A DNA stretch of 40,731 nt, taken from positions 1 to 40,731 of the forward strand of contig CAJOFD010000017.1 of assembly GCA_905233585.1 (NCBI GenBank). Direction: 5' to 3'. The position numbers and the translations under genes were made by a program. Below are positions 25,982 to 34,537 of the stretch, piece after piece. Below the pieces are notes generated by a model, which saw only the letters and a program-made list of their open reading frames with translations, did not search any database and was not told the origin of the DNA. This DNA is from an uncultured Bacteroidales bacterium. GTDB taxonomy: Bacteria > Bacteroidota > Bacteroidia > Bacteroidales > WCHB1-69. The stretch's first letter is position 1. Each line of letters begins with the position of its first letter.

Positions 25982-27172
25982 TTATTTAATCCCAATAATA
26001 TCGGAAAGAGGATAAATTTTTGGTCTATATGTATTTATTCTCTGTTTGATATTTAATTGACCGACAAATTCAATTGGTATATTTTCAAAATGAATTACTA
26101 TATAATAATCAGCATGTTCTGGTGTAAATCCACAGTTTTCGAGGGAGGATTTATTCCAAATCTGAAAAGACCCTTCTTTTCCCTTTTTTATATGAAATAA
26201 TTGGGCATTTTCTCCATTTGTATGAAGCAAAACATAACGCATTCTCTCAAATCCATGTGTTACTTGCAACGAACCTTTACTTTCACCCGCCCTCATATAA
26301 CATATTCCTTTTTCTATCATTAACTTACGTTTGTCTGAACTTGCGTGATTCACCAAAGCCATAACTTCATCAGGACTTTCCGACATTTTTTTTAGCATTT
26401 CTTGTGCTGTCAATGAATTGTATATTTCCTGTATTCGGCGAACGCCAAGTTGCAAAAAATCTTTGGATTGTTCTATCCCAATGAATTTTCGACCTAACAG
26501 ATTTGCCGCAATACCAGTAGTACAGCTCCCAGCAAACGGGTCTAAAATCGTATCACCTTTATCGGTGGAAGCTAGTATAATTCTATACAACAAACGTAGC
26601 GGTTTTTGTGTAGGATGCTTGCCACACGTTTTTTCCCATTTTCCAACGGATGAAATTTTCCAAACATCAGTCATTTGTTTGCCTCCGTTGAGTTCTTTCA
26701 TAACGTCATAGTTGAACTTATGAGGAATTTTGGGGGATTTACGTGCCCAAATAATCAGTTCCGTCGAAAAGTTGAAGTAACGACAAGAAAGGTTTGGTGG
26801 AGGATCAGTTTTCTGCCAAGTAATGATGTTCAGTATTTTGTAACCGCACTCCTGCAAACACCTTTGAACCACAAAAATATTATGATACGTTCCTGAAATC
26901 CAAATAGTTCCATTGTCTTTCAGTTTTGGACGACAAAGTTCCAACCAACGGCGATTAAAATTGTAAATATGTTCGGGAGTACCGCCTTTATCCCAATCGC
27001 CTTTGTCAACACATACTTGCCGCCCATTCTGTACACTTATTCCACCATTTGATAGAAAATATGGAGGGTCGGCAAAGATGGCATTGATAGAGTTATTTTC
27101 TATTTCTTTCAAACGTTCCATGCAATCCCCTTGCAAAAGCCTGAAATCGGGATATGTTGTAAAATCCAACAT
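25982..27172 (-). CDS. DpnA-like DNA methyltransferase with C-terminal extension
   Basis: The beta-class amino-methyltransferase has the catalytic FADPPYFLSNGG (DPPY at 35-38) before the SAM loop DPFAGSCTTGIA (213-217; the usual final Gly of FxGxG is Cys). The block from GGISVQNGRQVCVDKGDWD to TWQKTDPPPNLSCRYFN is what I know from DpnA (M2.DpnII), which methylates adenine in GATC, including single-stranded DNA. The methylase core ends near residue 250, and an additional 145 residues follow that I cannot assign. The ATG starts directly after the nuclease stop, as the last gene of the restriction-modification operon. GATC specificity is an inference. Confidence 0.85.
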   Translation of the reverse strand: MLDFTTYPDFRLLQGDCMERLKEIENNSINAIFADPPYFLSNGGISVQNGRQVCVDKGDWDKGGTPEHIYNFNRRWLELCRPKLKDNGTIWISGTYHNIFVVQRCLQECGYKILNIITWQKTDPPPNLSCRYFNFSTELIIWARKSPKIPHKFNYDVMKELNGGKQMTDVWKISSVGKWEKTCGKHPTQKPLRLLYRIILASTDKGDTILDPFAGSCTTGIAANLLGRKFIGIEQSKDFLQLGVRRIQEIYNSLTAQEMLKKMSESPDEVMALVNHASSDKRKLMIEKGICYMRAGESKGSLQVTHGFERMRYVLLHTNGENAQLFHIKKGKEGSFQIWNKSSLENCGFTPEHADYYIVIHFENIPIEFVGQLNIKQRINTYRPKIYPLSDIIGIK

Positions 27173-27946
27173 TTATTCAATAATTCTAAATCTACCAGAT
27201 TTTACCAAATGTATACTATTATAATTATTTGGATCAGTGAACTCATACTGCCATATATAGAAAATAGTTTCTCCTTCTATAAATCTACGTTCAAAAAAAA
27301 GAGTATATACTTTCTTCTTCGTATTTTCTTGCCATTGGCGAAATGGAAAATAGAGTTGACGAATTATCGTATCTGTAGCATTAGAATTTTTGGCTTCAAT
27401 TAAAACAATAGAATTTTTTCCCTCATAACCAGCATCTACCTCAGTTTGTACACTTTCTGTACTTAATTCTTGTTGTCCAACTTTAAACGAAAATGGAGGT
27501 GTATATTTGCGACCACGAATTGTTAACACCAAAGTCGGGTCATCCATAAATGTACGTATCAAAGAATTTGCATAAGCAAAATCAAGATATTGCATTTCTG
27601 AATCACCGACTTTTGAACTTTCTAAATGAAAATCCAATTTGCTATCGTAATCTTGAATGGGTGCAGTAATATCTGGAATATCAATATAGCCTTCTCCTTT
27701 AACTATGTAATATTCTCCGTTCTTCTTTGGCAAAATAAATAAACCGTTATCTATAAATACTTGCGGACGAGATTCTCGAGTATCTTGTTTGCATAAAATC
27801 CGCACTTCCTTTTCACTTGTATTTCTATAATCTTGACAAGCAACCTTTATTTGCTTAGCCGTTAGAACAAAGGGGGCAACATCAAAATTATGTTTATCCA
27901 TTTCCACGTCCTCAAAAATCTTTTTCCAAGATGTACTAGATGCCAT
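27173..27946 (-). CDS. Putative type II restriction endonuclease (PD-(D/E)XK)
   Basis: The 257-residue protein lies between two DNA methylase genes. Near the C-terminus is a nuclease-like signature: TEVDAGYEGKNSIVLIEAKN (Asp171, then Glu184-x-Lys186) followed by a helix with QLYFPFRQW. The N-terminal 160 residues probably carry DNA recognition. I chose ATG 27946 over the GTG at 27976 because it begins 2 nt after the zinc-ribbon stop. I do not recognise the exact family; with Dam- and DpnA-like partners, GATC is the most likely site. Confidence 0.72.
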   Translation of the reverse strand: MASSTSWKKIFEDVEMDKHNFDVAPFVLTAKQIKVACQDYRNTSEKEVRILCKQDTRESRPQVFIDNGLFILPKKNGEYYIVKGEGYIDIPDITAPIQDYDSKLDFHLESSKVGDSEMQYLDFAYANSLIRTFMDDPTLVLTIRGRKYTPPFSFKVGQQELSTESVQTEVDAGYEGKNSIVLIEAKNSNATDTIIRQLYFPFRQWQENTKKKVYTLFFERRFIEGETIFYIWQYEFTDPNNYNSIHLVKSGRFRIIE

Positions 27947-27948
27947 AG

Positions 27949-28122
27949 TTATATAGTTTTTAAAATTTCTCCACACTCACGGCAATAAAAAATGTCCATA
28001 TCATCTATTGATTCTGTGTTTATATATTGCAAATCTCCATCAATAACCTCGTAAACATCATATTTATTGGGTTGGGTAATAAATTTTGTTCCTCCACAAT
28101 GGGCACATTTTATCTTTTTCAT
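27949..28122 (-). CDS. 57-aa zinc-ribbon protein inside the restriction-modification operon
   Basis: The small gene encodes MKKIKCAHCGGTKFI at its start and FYCRECGEILKTI at its end, giving two CxxC knuckles (Cys6, Cys9, Cys47, Cys50) as in a zinc ribbon, with an acidic middle. Its ATG overlaps the stop of the Dam-like methylase gene (ATGA, 28119-28122), and its stop is 2 nt before the endonuclease ATG, so all are translationally coupled. A regulator (controller-like) or a DNA-binding helper is plausible, but no such role can be shown from sequence. Confidence 0.75.
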   Translation of the reverse strand: MKKIKCAHCGGTKFITQPNKYDVYEVIDGDLQYINTESIDDMDIFYCRECGEILKTI

Positions 28123-29036
28123 ACGGCTTTATTTAGCTTTATTTTTGTTTCCAAATAATTATGTACTAATATTTCTTGTAGTTTTCCTCGTTTATTAGGG
28201 TTTACATTCACCATACGAGCCGCCCAAACACGGTCTATTTGGTAAGCATAATATAAATCTTCAAAAAACGTATCCTTTAAAGGTGTATTAAAGCAATCGG
28301 AATTGCTCAACATAAATTTATATCCTGCTTCTGACACACAATCGCAAAATTCTTTCAAACGTTGCTGTGCAAGGTCGTTAAAAGCTTCTTTTGCATAATC
28401 ATTAAAACTACTTGTATTGCTCAACGGACGATATGGTGGATCAAAATAAAAAAAAGTGTTTCCCTTTGCTTTATCTAAGGTTTGTTGATAGTCGCCCGTC
28501 AAAATCTCTACATTCTGTAAGATTTTACTATCAGCATAAATTGTTACAGGGTCGCAAATTGTAGGTGTTTCATATTTTCCAAACGGAACGTTGAACAATC
28601 CTGATTTATTAACCCTGTACAATCCATTGAAGCAAGTACGATTTAAGAAAAAAAACAAAGTTGTATTGCGAATTTCATCCAAATTCTTTGTATTGAACTC
28701 GTCTCGCATTCTCATAAAAAGTTCTTTACGCTCTTCCAAATCCCGACAGGAATAATACTCTTTTTGAATCTCCTTCAACGAATTAATTAGCATAGTAGGA
28801 TTATCCCTCACTACGTTATAACAAGTTGTAAGGTCAGCATTTATATCATTAATAATGGCTGACTTAATATTGGAGTGTGTCTGCAACATATAGAAGAGCA
28901 TAGCCCCTCCGCCGACGAACGGTTCAATGTAAGTGACATTCTCCCATTGGTCAAAGTCAGCAGGAAGCAGTGCTTCAAGTTGGTCAATGAGTTGAGTTTT
29001 ACCTCCAACCCATTTGACAAATGGTTTCGCTTTCAT
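28119..29036 (-). CDS. Dam/DpnM-type N6-adenine DNA methyltransferase
   Basis: The 305-residue alpha-class (D12) methylase has FVKWVGGKTQL at 6-16, SAM loop YIEPFVGGGA at 36-45, INDINADL, then the NRTCFNGLYRVNKSGLFNVP block and catalytic FYFDPPYRPLS (DPPY 199-202). This is the Dam/DpnM layout; most such enzymes methylate adenine in GATC, though other sites occur. It is the first gene of the operon Dam-like, zinc ribbon, nuclease, DpnA-like, which resembles the DpnII system in carrying two methylases. A promoter box lies 22 nt upstream. Confidence 0.92.
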   Translation of the reverse strand: MKAKPFVKWVGGKTQLIDQLEALLPADFDQWENVTYIEPFVGGGAMLFYMLQTHSNIKSAIINDINADLTTCYNVVRDNPTMLINSLKEIQKEYYSCRDLEERKELFMRMRDEFNTKNLDEIRNTTLFFFLNRTCFNGLYRVNKSGLFNVPFGKYETPTICDPVTIYADSKILQNVEILTGDYQQTLDKAKGNTFFYFDPPYRPLSNTSSFNDYAKEAFNDLAQQRLKEFCDCVSEAGYKFMLSNSDCFNTPLKDTFFEDLYYAYQIDRVWAARMVNVNPNKRGKLQEILVHNYLETKIKLNKAV

Positions 29037-29057
29037 TGTAAACTTATTTTATTTTTG

Positions 29058-29065
29058 CAAAGGTA
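29058..29065 (-). promoter_or_regulatory. -7 box for the restriction-modification operon
   Basis: CAAAGGTA on plus (TACCTTTG on minus), 22 nt upstream of the first methylase ATG. Confidence 0.6.
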
Positions 29066-29102
29066 CCACTTTTTCCGCAAATAGATATAATTGATTTTTT
29101 GC

Positions 29103-29110
29103 TAATTTTG
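29103..29110 (+). promoter_or_regulatory. -7 box for the exported protein gene
   Basis: TAATTTTG matches TAnnTTTG, 27 nt upstream of the ATG at 29137 and divergent from the restriction-modification promoter 37 nt away. Confidence 0.55.
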
Positions 29111-29136
29111 CATTTTGAACTTTTAATTCTACTCAC

Positions 29137-29979
29137 ATGAAAAAACATTTTTTGAAATCGCTTTGCCTATCCGCTTTGTTTATGGCTTTTAGTTGTCAGT
29201 TGGGGGCACAAAACTATAAATTTCCTTTTCCTTCTCAACAAACAATAGCCAAACTGAAAAACTCCACAACCTATATTGTTCTTGAAGGAGGTATGGGTTC
29301 TGAATTTGACGTACAAATGAAACAAAACTCCAAACAATATTGGACAATCACCCCTTACAAGATAATTGACATGGACCAATATGAACGCTTGTGCAAAAAT
29401 CCCAACAACTCTTTTCTTATGGTTGTGTCAGGACAATACACTATTTTCGGGAAGAAAATAGATGTCAATCTGTTAACCTTGGTGTTGGGCGACAAAAGCG
29501 GAGACATCAACAAAATGACTGATGTGATGTCCGTTCCGCTGGCATTATTGGACGAAGACGGCGACAGCGAAGAATATGGGTACAAATTGGGAGGAATAGT
29601 GCGGGCAATGCAATATCTGCTCAACAACGCTCCGGCAGAACAAGACAAAGGAGAACACCTGAAAAACTTAGTGCATAACAATAAAAATGAAATCAAAAAT
29701 TGCAAACTGCTACTCACCTCCGAAGATTTGGTCAAAAAAGAGTATAGTATATCTCAAATCGAAACCTTATATCCCTACCCTTTTGAAATTGTAGAGCATG
29801 ATGCCATCGAACAAGCCGTCAACAGAAAGGACAATGCCTGCTTCTGTCATATTATAGGTATGCAAAACTATTGTCTGAAAGCCGTTATACATTGTGCTGA
29901 CGGAAAAATATTATATTACAACACCACCAAAGAATCACCTGTAGGTTTGCTCAAATCCGATTTCCAAAATTTGAAGTAA
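29137..29979 (+). CDS. Unknown exported protein
   Basis: The 280-residue protein has a signal peptide with probable cleavage near LGAQ (about residue 25). A Cys at FSC is a weak lipobox, so I favour ordinary secretion to the periplasm. The mature part has alternating strands (TTYIVLEGGMGSEFDVQM, KIDVNLLTLVLGDKSG), a DEDGDSEE acidic turn and a C-terminal domain with three Cys. I do not recognise a family. It sits alone between its promoter and a terminator. Confidence 0.7.
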   Translation: MKKHFLKSLCLSALFMAFSCQLGAQNYKFPFPSQQTIAKLKNSTTYIVLEGGMGSEFDVQMKQNSKQYWTITPYKIIDMDQYERLCKNPNNSFLMVVSGQYTIFGKKIDVNLLTLVLGDKSGDINKMTDVMSVPLALLDEDGDSEEYGYKLGGIVRAMQYLLNNAPAEQDKGEHLKNLVHNNKNEIKNCKLLLTSEDLVKKEYSISQIETLYPYPFEIVEHDAIEQAVNRKDNACFCHIIGMQNYCLKAVIHCADGKILYYNTTKESPVGLLKSDFQNLK

Positions 29980-29984
29980 AACAA

Positions 29985-30019
29985 AAGAGAGAATACCTTA
30001 TTATAGGTATTCTCTCTTA
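29985..30019. terminator. Bidirectional terminator
   Basis: Arms AAGAGAGAATACCT and AGGTATTCTCTCTT form a perfect stem between two convergent genes. T-richness is better on the minus side, serving the peroxidase gene. Confidence 0.8.
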
Positions 30020-30043
30020 TATACAATAGCCGACGCTTCTCAA

Positions 30044-30526
30044 TTAGCGGTTCAACATTTGTTCTATGTCTTTTTCCAATTTTTCAGGTTTGGTCATTGG
30101 AGAAAAACGTTTGATCTGTCCGCCGTCTTTGCTGATGAGAAATTTGGTGAAATTCCATTTGATATTTTTACCTAATATGCCATGAGCAGCTTTTGTCAAA
30201 TAATTATAAATAGGGTGAGCGTTATCTCCGTTTACATCTATTTTTTTCATTATTTGAAAAGTTACCCCATAGTTCAATTGGCAAAAGCCTGATATTTCAT
30301 CATCACTGCCCGGATCCTGATTGGCAAACTGATTACAGGGAAAACCAACAATAACCAAACCTTGGTCTCTGTACTTTTTGTTCAACTCCTCCAAACCTGC
30401 AAATTGTGGTGTAAAACCGCATTTGCTTGCCGTATTTACTATCAACAGCACTTTGCCTTTGAATTGAGCAAAATCCAACTCTTCACCCCTGCTTGTCAAA
30501 GCCTTGAAATCATATATTGTTTCCAT
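30044..30526 (-). CDS. Glutathione peroxidase family (Cys type)
   Basis: The 160-residue peroxidase has the active block NTASKCGFTPQF with peroxidatic Cys36, followed by GFPCNQFANQDPG (Gln70) and KWNFTKFLI (Trp124, Asn125), completing the catalytic set. Cys82 in GFCQLNYG is in the place of the resolving Cys of thioredoxin-using members, so the reductant is probably thioredoxin rather than glutathione. No selenocysteine is used. It reduces hydroperoxides in the cytoplasm. Confidence 0.93.
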   Translation of the reverse strand: METIYDFKALTSRGEELDFAQFKGKVLLIVNTASKCGFTPQFAGLEELNKKYRDQGLVIVGFPCNQFANQDPGSDDEISGFCQLNYGVTFQIMKKIDVNGDNAHPIYNYLTKAAHGILGKNIKWNFTKFLISKDGGQIKRFSPMTKPEKLEKDIEQMLNR

Positions 30527-30559
30527 AATATCTTTATTTTATAAATTTAAATTCGCATG

Positions 30560-31750
30560 CTAAAAAATCAATATCACCAACACATAAAGCCAATGTGCAA
30601 TAACACCGGCACAGAGTCCTGCAATAGTATGTGCCAACAATGCTTTTGAAATACATTTTCTATAACCCAAAGAATCCAACATTGCTGTATGTGTAGAAAG
30701 GAAACCACTCCAACACATACCTATAGCCGTACAAACAGCAACGGCATTGCCGTCGAAAAATCCATTATCAAAAAACGTCTGAGCCAAACCGAGAGCCGCT
30801 CCAACTGACCCCAAAGCAGTCATCGGAAAAGCAATCAGTTCCATGTGCGTAAAACCAAACAAGCATTCAAACACCCAATGTATTTTTGTTGCCAACCAAG
30901 GTAAAACAGGTACGCCCTGCACTGCACCGCCGGTATAAAATCCCGTTGCCGTATCGGGTCCAAAGGTTATCAATATGACAAAAGTCGTAATGATTAATAC
31001 TCCGGGAATGATTGCCAAACCTAATTCAACTCCATTTTTGCCGCCATCTAATATAGCATTCAAAAAACGCATAAAAACACTTTCTTGGGAAGCCGTATCT
31101 TCTTGCTCCACCTCTGAGGCTGATACATCAACTTTGGTATCAACAGGTTCTTGCAATTCCGGATAGGTCTTTAAGATGAGGCGTTGCATAATACGTGTGG
31201 AAATAACTGAACCGCAAATAGCCCCTGCAAAACCCACTATAGCACCTGTACCCTGACCATAACCGACCATAGTGATAATGACTATGAACCCCATGCCGAA
31301 AGCCGTACCGAAATTGGTTAAAGAGATAAGTTGATATTTTTTGAAATAAGATGAGAAGCGTTTGTCTTTGCTCAAAGCAATAATGGCAGGATTGTCCGAC
31401 AAAAAAGTCATCACACCACCCAAAGCCGCCACGCCCGGCAAGTTGTACAAAGGTTTCATCAATGGTTTCAATATCTTTTCCAACAATGTTACCACACCAA
31501 ATTCAGCAAACAACTTACTCAATGCACCTGTCAAAACGGTAATGCCCATCAAATAGAAGCAAGTGTTCAAGAGTAAATCGTGAGCGGTTTTCATAATCGT
31601 ATTCAACAGATTTTGTGCCCCCATACGAGTACCCAAAATATAACACACCAACACCAATACGACAAGAAAAACAAGGGCTTCTATTAGGCTTCGTCTTTGT
31701 GGTTTGGTATTTTTCATTTTTAGCAACGGTCTATTTATTTTATTAAACAT
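30560..31750 (-). CDS. GATE-domain (nucleoside recognition) membrane protein
   Basis: The protein of about 396 residues has many spans arranged as two related halves, each with a Gate-type block: TFLSDNPAIIALSKDKRF in the first, GFTHMELIAFPMTALGSVGA in the second, separated by a hydrophilic linker (PVDTKVDVSASEVEQEDTAS). GATE proteins act as transporters or regulators; the substrate is unknown. The ATG at 31750 overlaps the porin gene by 8 nt; an alternative ATG at 31717 would remove the overlap. Pairing with a porin suggests one uptake path across both membranes. Confidence 0.72.
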   Translation of the reverse strand: MFNKINRPLLKMKNTKPQRRSLIEALVFLVVLVLVCYILGTRMGAQNLLNTIMKTAHDLLLNTCFYLMGITVLTGALSKLFAEFGVVTLLEKILKPLMKPLYNLPGVAALGGVMTFLSDNPAIIALSKDKRFSSYFKKYQLISLTNFGTAFGMGFIVIITMVGYGQGTGAIVGFAGAICGSVISTRIMQRLILKTYPELQEPVDTKVDVSASEVEQEDTASQESVFMRFLNAILDGGKNGVELGLAIIPGVLIITTFVILITFGPDTATGFYTGGAVQGVPVLPWLATKIHWVFECLFGFTHMELIAFPMTALGSVGAALGLAQTFFDNGFFDGNAVAVCTAIGMCWSGFLSTHTAMLDSLGYRKCISKALLAHTIAGLCAGVIAHWLYVLVILIF

Positions 31751-32813
31751 CTTTATTTTTCAGCGATTTTTTCTTTATTATTTTCAAGAAATCAACATTC
31801 CATGTCAAACCGAGATTAGCCTGATAAGTTGTTGCAGATTTGTTGTTCTGAACGGCAAAAAATGCATGCAATCTTACCGATTGACTATCTTTTATAGGGA
31901 AAAACTCCGTACCCAGACCGGCAAAAGAAAATTCTGTTCCAGGCAAAACACATCTGTCAAAATAGGCTGACGGATTTATATCCGCCGATTGGGCATTATT
32001 GACATCATATCCTCCTTTACCGAATATGCTCACACGATTTTTTATCGTATATTTTACCTCACCAATGACAGTAAAATCGGAAAAGAGAAATACCTGCTTG
32101 GCGGTTGCCCTATTGATAAAATCCACATAAAACATCAAACCGTTTATGTTAAACTGGTTGCCGAGAGCAATATAATTGATATATTTTCCCTTTGCATATT
32201 CTATCATATTCACGGAATAAATGGTTGAAAACACACCCATTTTTCCATACCAAATAAGATTATATGCCAACAATCCTTCAAAAGGTTTGCTCACAAAAGG
32301 AGAATTGCACACCTGAAAAGTTAATTGATGATTTTCGTTTTTTGAATAATACGAAGCCGAAGCCCCGACTTCATAGCAGGTGATATTTTCCCAAAAATTT
32401 GACCCGAAATACACATCAATAGGAGCCAAATCATATTCTATGCCGCCGATATAAATACATTGTTTGCCCGCTTCAACGGAGAAATTCGGATTGATGCGGT
32501 ATTGAAGATACAACCAGTCGCAGCCCCGATAAAAAGAGGAAAAAGAAGCCTCGGCAATATTCAGACGCTGGCGGTAATGATAAGTGAACTTTTCGGTAAG
32601 GTGCCCGTCTATCATAAAATCGATATACTTTCCAGCAAAGCCGAACTTTGAAGGGGTTGTGTCGCTGTAATTCCAATAATCAAAATCGACACGGGCATCC
32701 AAGGCCAACTTGGTAAGCCGATAAGGGTGTTTGGGTTCCGTTTCCTGAGCGGCAAGCAACAATACACCAAAGGCAAAAATCAAAAATAAAAGATTTTTTT
32801 TCAAAAAATACAT
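31743..32813 (-). CDS. Outer membrane porin-like beta-barrel
   Basis: The 356-residue protein has a signal peptide (LLFLIFAFGVLLLAAQ), then regularly alternating strands (ARVDFDYWNY, YRLNPNF-type segments such as LQYRINPNFSVEAGKQ, FQVCNSPFVSKPF) and ends in a strand before a Lys-rich tail. The pattern resembles phosphate-selective (OprO/OprP-like) porins of Bacteroidetes. The substrate is not determinable. It is translationally coupled to the GATE protein. Confidence 0.68.
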   Translation of the reverse strand: MYFLKKNLLFLIFAFGVLLLAAQETEPKHPYRLTKLALDARVDFDYWNYSDTTPSKFGFAGKYIDFMIDGHLTEKFTYHYRQRLNIAEASFSSFYRGCDWLYLQYRINPNFSVEAGKQCIYIGGIEYDLAPIDVYFGSNFWENITCYEVGASASYYSKNENHQLTFQVCNSPFVSKPFEGLLAYNLIWYGKMGVFSTIYSVNMIEYAKGKYINYIALGNQFNINGLMFYVDFINRATAKQVFLFSDFTVIGEVKYTIKNRVSIFGKGGYDVNNAQSADINPSAYFDRCVLPGTEFSFAGLGTEFFPIKDSQSVRLHAFFAVQNNKSATTYQANLGLTWNVDFLKIIKKKSLKNKDV

Positions 32814-32824
32814 ACTTTTCTTAT

Positions 32825-32865
32825 AAAAAGAGCAAAGAAAAAACGTTGCCGATCTTTCTTTGCTC
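32825..32865 (-). terminator. Terminator of the MFS gene
   Basis: Arms GAGCAAAGAAA (32830-32840) and TTTCTTTGCTC (32855-32865), followed on the minus strand by TTTTTAT, 14 nt after the MFS stop. Confidence 0.75.
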
Positions 32866-32878
32866 CATAGTATTCAGT

Positions 32879-34510
32879 TTATTCTTGTGCTTTTTTAATA
32901 TTTGGTTCTTCTAAGCCGATATGTTGTTTTTTGTCCACTGCCTTGAGTATAATACCGATGATAAGAGCGGCAACACCCAAACAAGCCAACATCACCAGCG
33001 GCCATGTATAGTTAAGTTCCAAAGGATTTTCCACTCCGGGGTTGGTTTTGTCCAACACTTTTCCTATCAACAAGGGGAAGAGCCACAAGCCGATATTTTG
33101 TATCCAAAATATCAAAGCGTAGGCGGAGCCGATAATTTTTTCATCAACCAACTTCGGCACACTTGGCCACAAAGCAGCAGGCACCAAGGAAAAAGATGCT
33201 CCCAATACCAAAATAGTACAATAAGCAACAATTACTCCTCCGACACCATTGCCTTTGAACATCGGCAAAACAAAAGCAAAGGTCAGATGACAGATAATTA
33301 ACAACAGAGAACCTATCATCAGCATGGAAGCAGCTTTGCCTTTGTTGTCCACATAACTGCCCAATATAGGTGTAATGGCTACGGCCAACAAGGGGAAAAC
33401 AGCAAAAATAGTTTCTGCCGTGCCACGCATATAACCCATATAGCAATAAACTACCAAAGCAATAACAGCCATGGTCATCAATGCGAATTTAAGGCTTTTC
33501 TTTTTGGAGAAATTGCTGGCAAAAGCCCCTATTGCCACTACCAACATGATCAAATATTGAATAATGGTTACCGAATTGCCTGCCCAAAATCCTTCGCCCT
33601 GTTGCAAATCAAGGTTGCATTGCAACATATTTACAGCATATTTTTGGAATGGGAATATAGCCGAGTAATACAATACGCACAACAAAGCCACCAACCAGAA
33701 TCCACTGCTTGACAAAATCTTGCCGATATCAGAGATTTTGAACGGGTCGTCTTTTTCTTCCGCCTCTCCTGTCTGTGCATCAAGTTTCTTGTCCATGAAG
33801 AAATAAACGATGAACATCATCAAAGCGATGCAAAGCAATACCACACCAAAAGCCACGGAACGGGAAACATCTACACTTTCGCCCAATTTGGCGAAGAAAG
33901 GAGAAAATATCATACAAGTGGCCACGCCCAAACGAGCCAAAGCCATTTCAGAGCCCATGGCCAAAGCGGTTTCTCTGCCTTTGAACCATTTGACAATACC
34001 ACGGCTGACGGTAATACCGGCCATTTCGACACCGCAACCAAAAATCATAAAGCCTACGGCGGCTACTTTGGCAGAGGCAGGCATACCCTGATAGAATGGG
34101 GAAACACCCAATTCATCAAACAAGGGGATATAGTTCAAATGGTTTGTGAACCATGTTTCCAAACCGCTGCCGATAAAACTTTCCGAAACGGCATACCATT
34201 TTATCAATGCACCGACAAGCATTACGGCACCAGAAAGAACGGCGGTGAAACGCACGCCCATTTTATCCAGAATAATACCTGCAAAAATAAGGAAAAACAC
34301 AAAAACATTCAAGAACGTTTCGGCTCCCTGCATCGTACCGAAGGCGGTAGAAGACCAGCCGCGGGTTTCTTGCAGTAAATCCTTAATCGGCGACAAGATG
34401 TCCATAAAAATATATGAACAAAACATCGCAAAGGCCAACAACAACAATGCAATCCATCGGGCGGCTGCACTGTCTCTCAAGGTTTCTTTTTGTAATTTAA
34501 CTTCTGTCAT
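32879..34510 (-). CDS. Major facilitator superfamily transporter
   Basis: The 543-residue inner-membrane protein has about twelve spans. The loop-2 region AGIILDKMGVRFTA follows the MFS pattern (G-x3-D-x2-G-x-R), a long cytoplasmic loop (KKLDAQTGEAEEKDDPFK) separates the halves, and GSYVDNKGKAASM repeats the motif in the second half. It is longer than a typical MFS protein, with an additional hydrophilic stretch near 105-140. The substrate is unknown. A terminator follows, so it is probably a single-gene unit. Confidence 0.85.
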   Translation of the reverse strand: MTEVKLQKETLRDSAAARWIALLLLAFAMFCSYIFMDILSPIKDLLQETRGWSSTAFGTMQGAETFLNVFVFFLIFAGIILDKMGVRFTAVLSGAVMLVGALIKWYAVSESFIGSGLETWFTNHLNYIPLFDELGVSPFYQGMPASAKVAAVGFMIFGCGVEMAGITVSRGIVKWFKGRETALAMGSEMALARLGVATCMIFSPFFAKLGESVDVSRSVAFGVVLLCIALMMFIVYFFMDKKLDAQTGEAEEKDDPFKISDIGKILSSSGFWLVALLCVLYYSAIFPFQKYAVNMLQCNLDLQQGEGFWAGNSVTIIQYLIMLVVAIGAFASNFSKKKSLKFALMTMAVIALVVYCYMGYMRGTAETIFAVFPLLAVAITPILGSYVDNKGKAASMLMIGSLLLIICHLTFAFVLPMFKGNGVGGVIVAYCTILVLGASFSLVPAALWPSVPKLVDEKIIGSAYALIFWIQNIGLWLFPLLIGKVLDKTNPGVENPLELNYTWPLVMLACLGVAALIIGIILKAVDKKQHIGLEEPNIKKAQE

Positions 34511-34537
34511 CTTGGTTTAATTTTATTTTATAATGAA

